NCBI GenBank assembly: GCA_012518275.1
Contig: JAAYSS010000134.1
Coordinates: 1-63,246 of the forward strand
DNA: 63,246 bases
Reading direction: 5' to 3'
Source of the DNA: Bacteroidales bacterium
GTDB taxonomy: Bacteria; Bacteroidota; Bacteroidia; Bacteroidales; Paludibacteraceae
Shown here: positions 63,199 through 63,246 of the stretch, in pieces
How positions within the stretch are numbered: the first letter of the stretch is position 1
How the letters are laid out: every line of letters begins with the position of its first letter
The notes under the pieces: generated by a model
The model's database searches: none
What the model was told of the DNA's origin: nothing
What the model saw: the letters and a program-made list of their open reading frames with translations, nothing else
Position numbers and translations under genes: made by a program

Positions 63199-63246
63199 GA
63201 TAAAATATATTTCGTAATCTTTTATTCTTTGTTTGTTCCTTTAATA

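Noticed and set aside
1-63246. CRISPR array or insertion sequence
   Set aside because: No series of regularly spaced short repeats and no transposase gene were seen; the only direct repeat is the tRNA/GIY-YIG unit.

Overview
The window comes from a Bacteroidales genome. Evidence: -7 elements of the form TAnnTTTG upstream of many genes, A/T-rich leaders without Shine-Dalgarno sites, type IX secretion (T9SS) C-terminal sorting domains, the long form of IspG, a tmRNA tag GENNYALAA, and families typical of the order (DUF5687, DUF4623, head-GIN DUF2807). A member of the Dysgonomonadaceae/Paludibacteraceae is a guess only.

Layout. 1-640: a tandem array built from tRNA-Lys, two tRNA-like remnants and GIY-YIG endonuclease genes; one endonuclease is complete and another runs off the left edge. 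750-12,270: housekeeping genes on the + strand (CorC/GldE-like protein, PpiD-like foldase, a secreted amidase with a golvesin domain, pdxA, pheT), with ssb on the opposite strand. 12,270-18,310: tRNA-Asn, a decayed PfkB-family kinase gene, a DMT transporter, plsC, and a PadR-controlled envelope operon (SHOCT-DUF4870, PadR, PspC-DUF2807, DUF2807) behind a promoter that overlaps a palindrome. 18,390-33,040: an M23 peptidase, gamma carbonic anhydrase, a DUF5687/ABC export pair, a membrane zinc protease, the dTDP-rhamnose operon rfbACDB, two tandem glutathione peroxidase genes (one frameshifted), ribBA, an LptF/G permease and a MATE pump. 33,150-36,300: four tandem outer-membrane beta-barrel paralogues; two of them have sigma-54-type -24/-12 promoters. 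36,460-44,230: tmRNA, rny, zapA with a small coiled-coil partner, a SulP transporter, an unassigned structured RNA, ispG, a small barrel protein and a stress-type coiled-coil protein.

44,400-63,200: about 19 kb on the - strand devoted to secreted or surface proteins. They are an Amidase_3 protein, a PD40 propeller, two tandem DUF2233/NAGPA phosphodiester glycosidases, a DUF4623/InlB-repeat protein, two tandem GHL10 glycoside hydrolases and two lipoproteins. Six carry T9SS-type C-terminal domains. Read together they suggest an extracellular system that strips and cuts bacterial cell-wall glycan: the amidase removes stem peptides, the GHL10 enzymes cut the denuded glycan, and the NAGPA enzymes remove phosphodiester-linked sugars. 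The substrate is an inference, and the left part of this locus (SusC/SusD, if present) lies beyond the window.

Strongest points for follow-up: the tRNA-Lys/GIY-YIG array, the paired sigma-54 promoters, the T9SS cell-wall locus, the structured RNA at 41,103-41,252, and the PadR palindrome.
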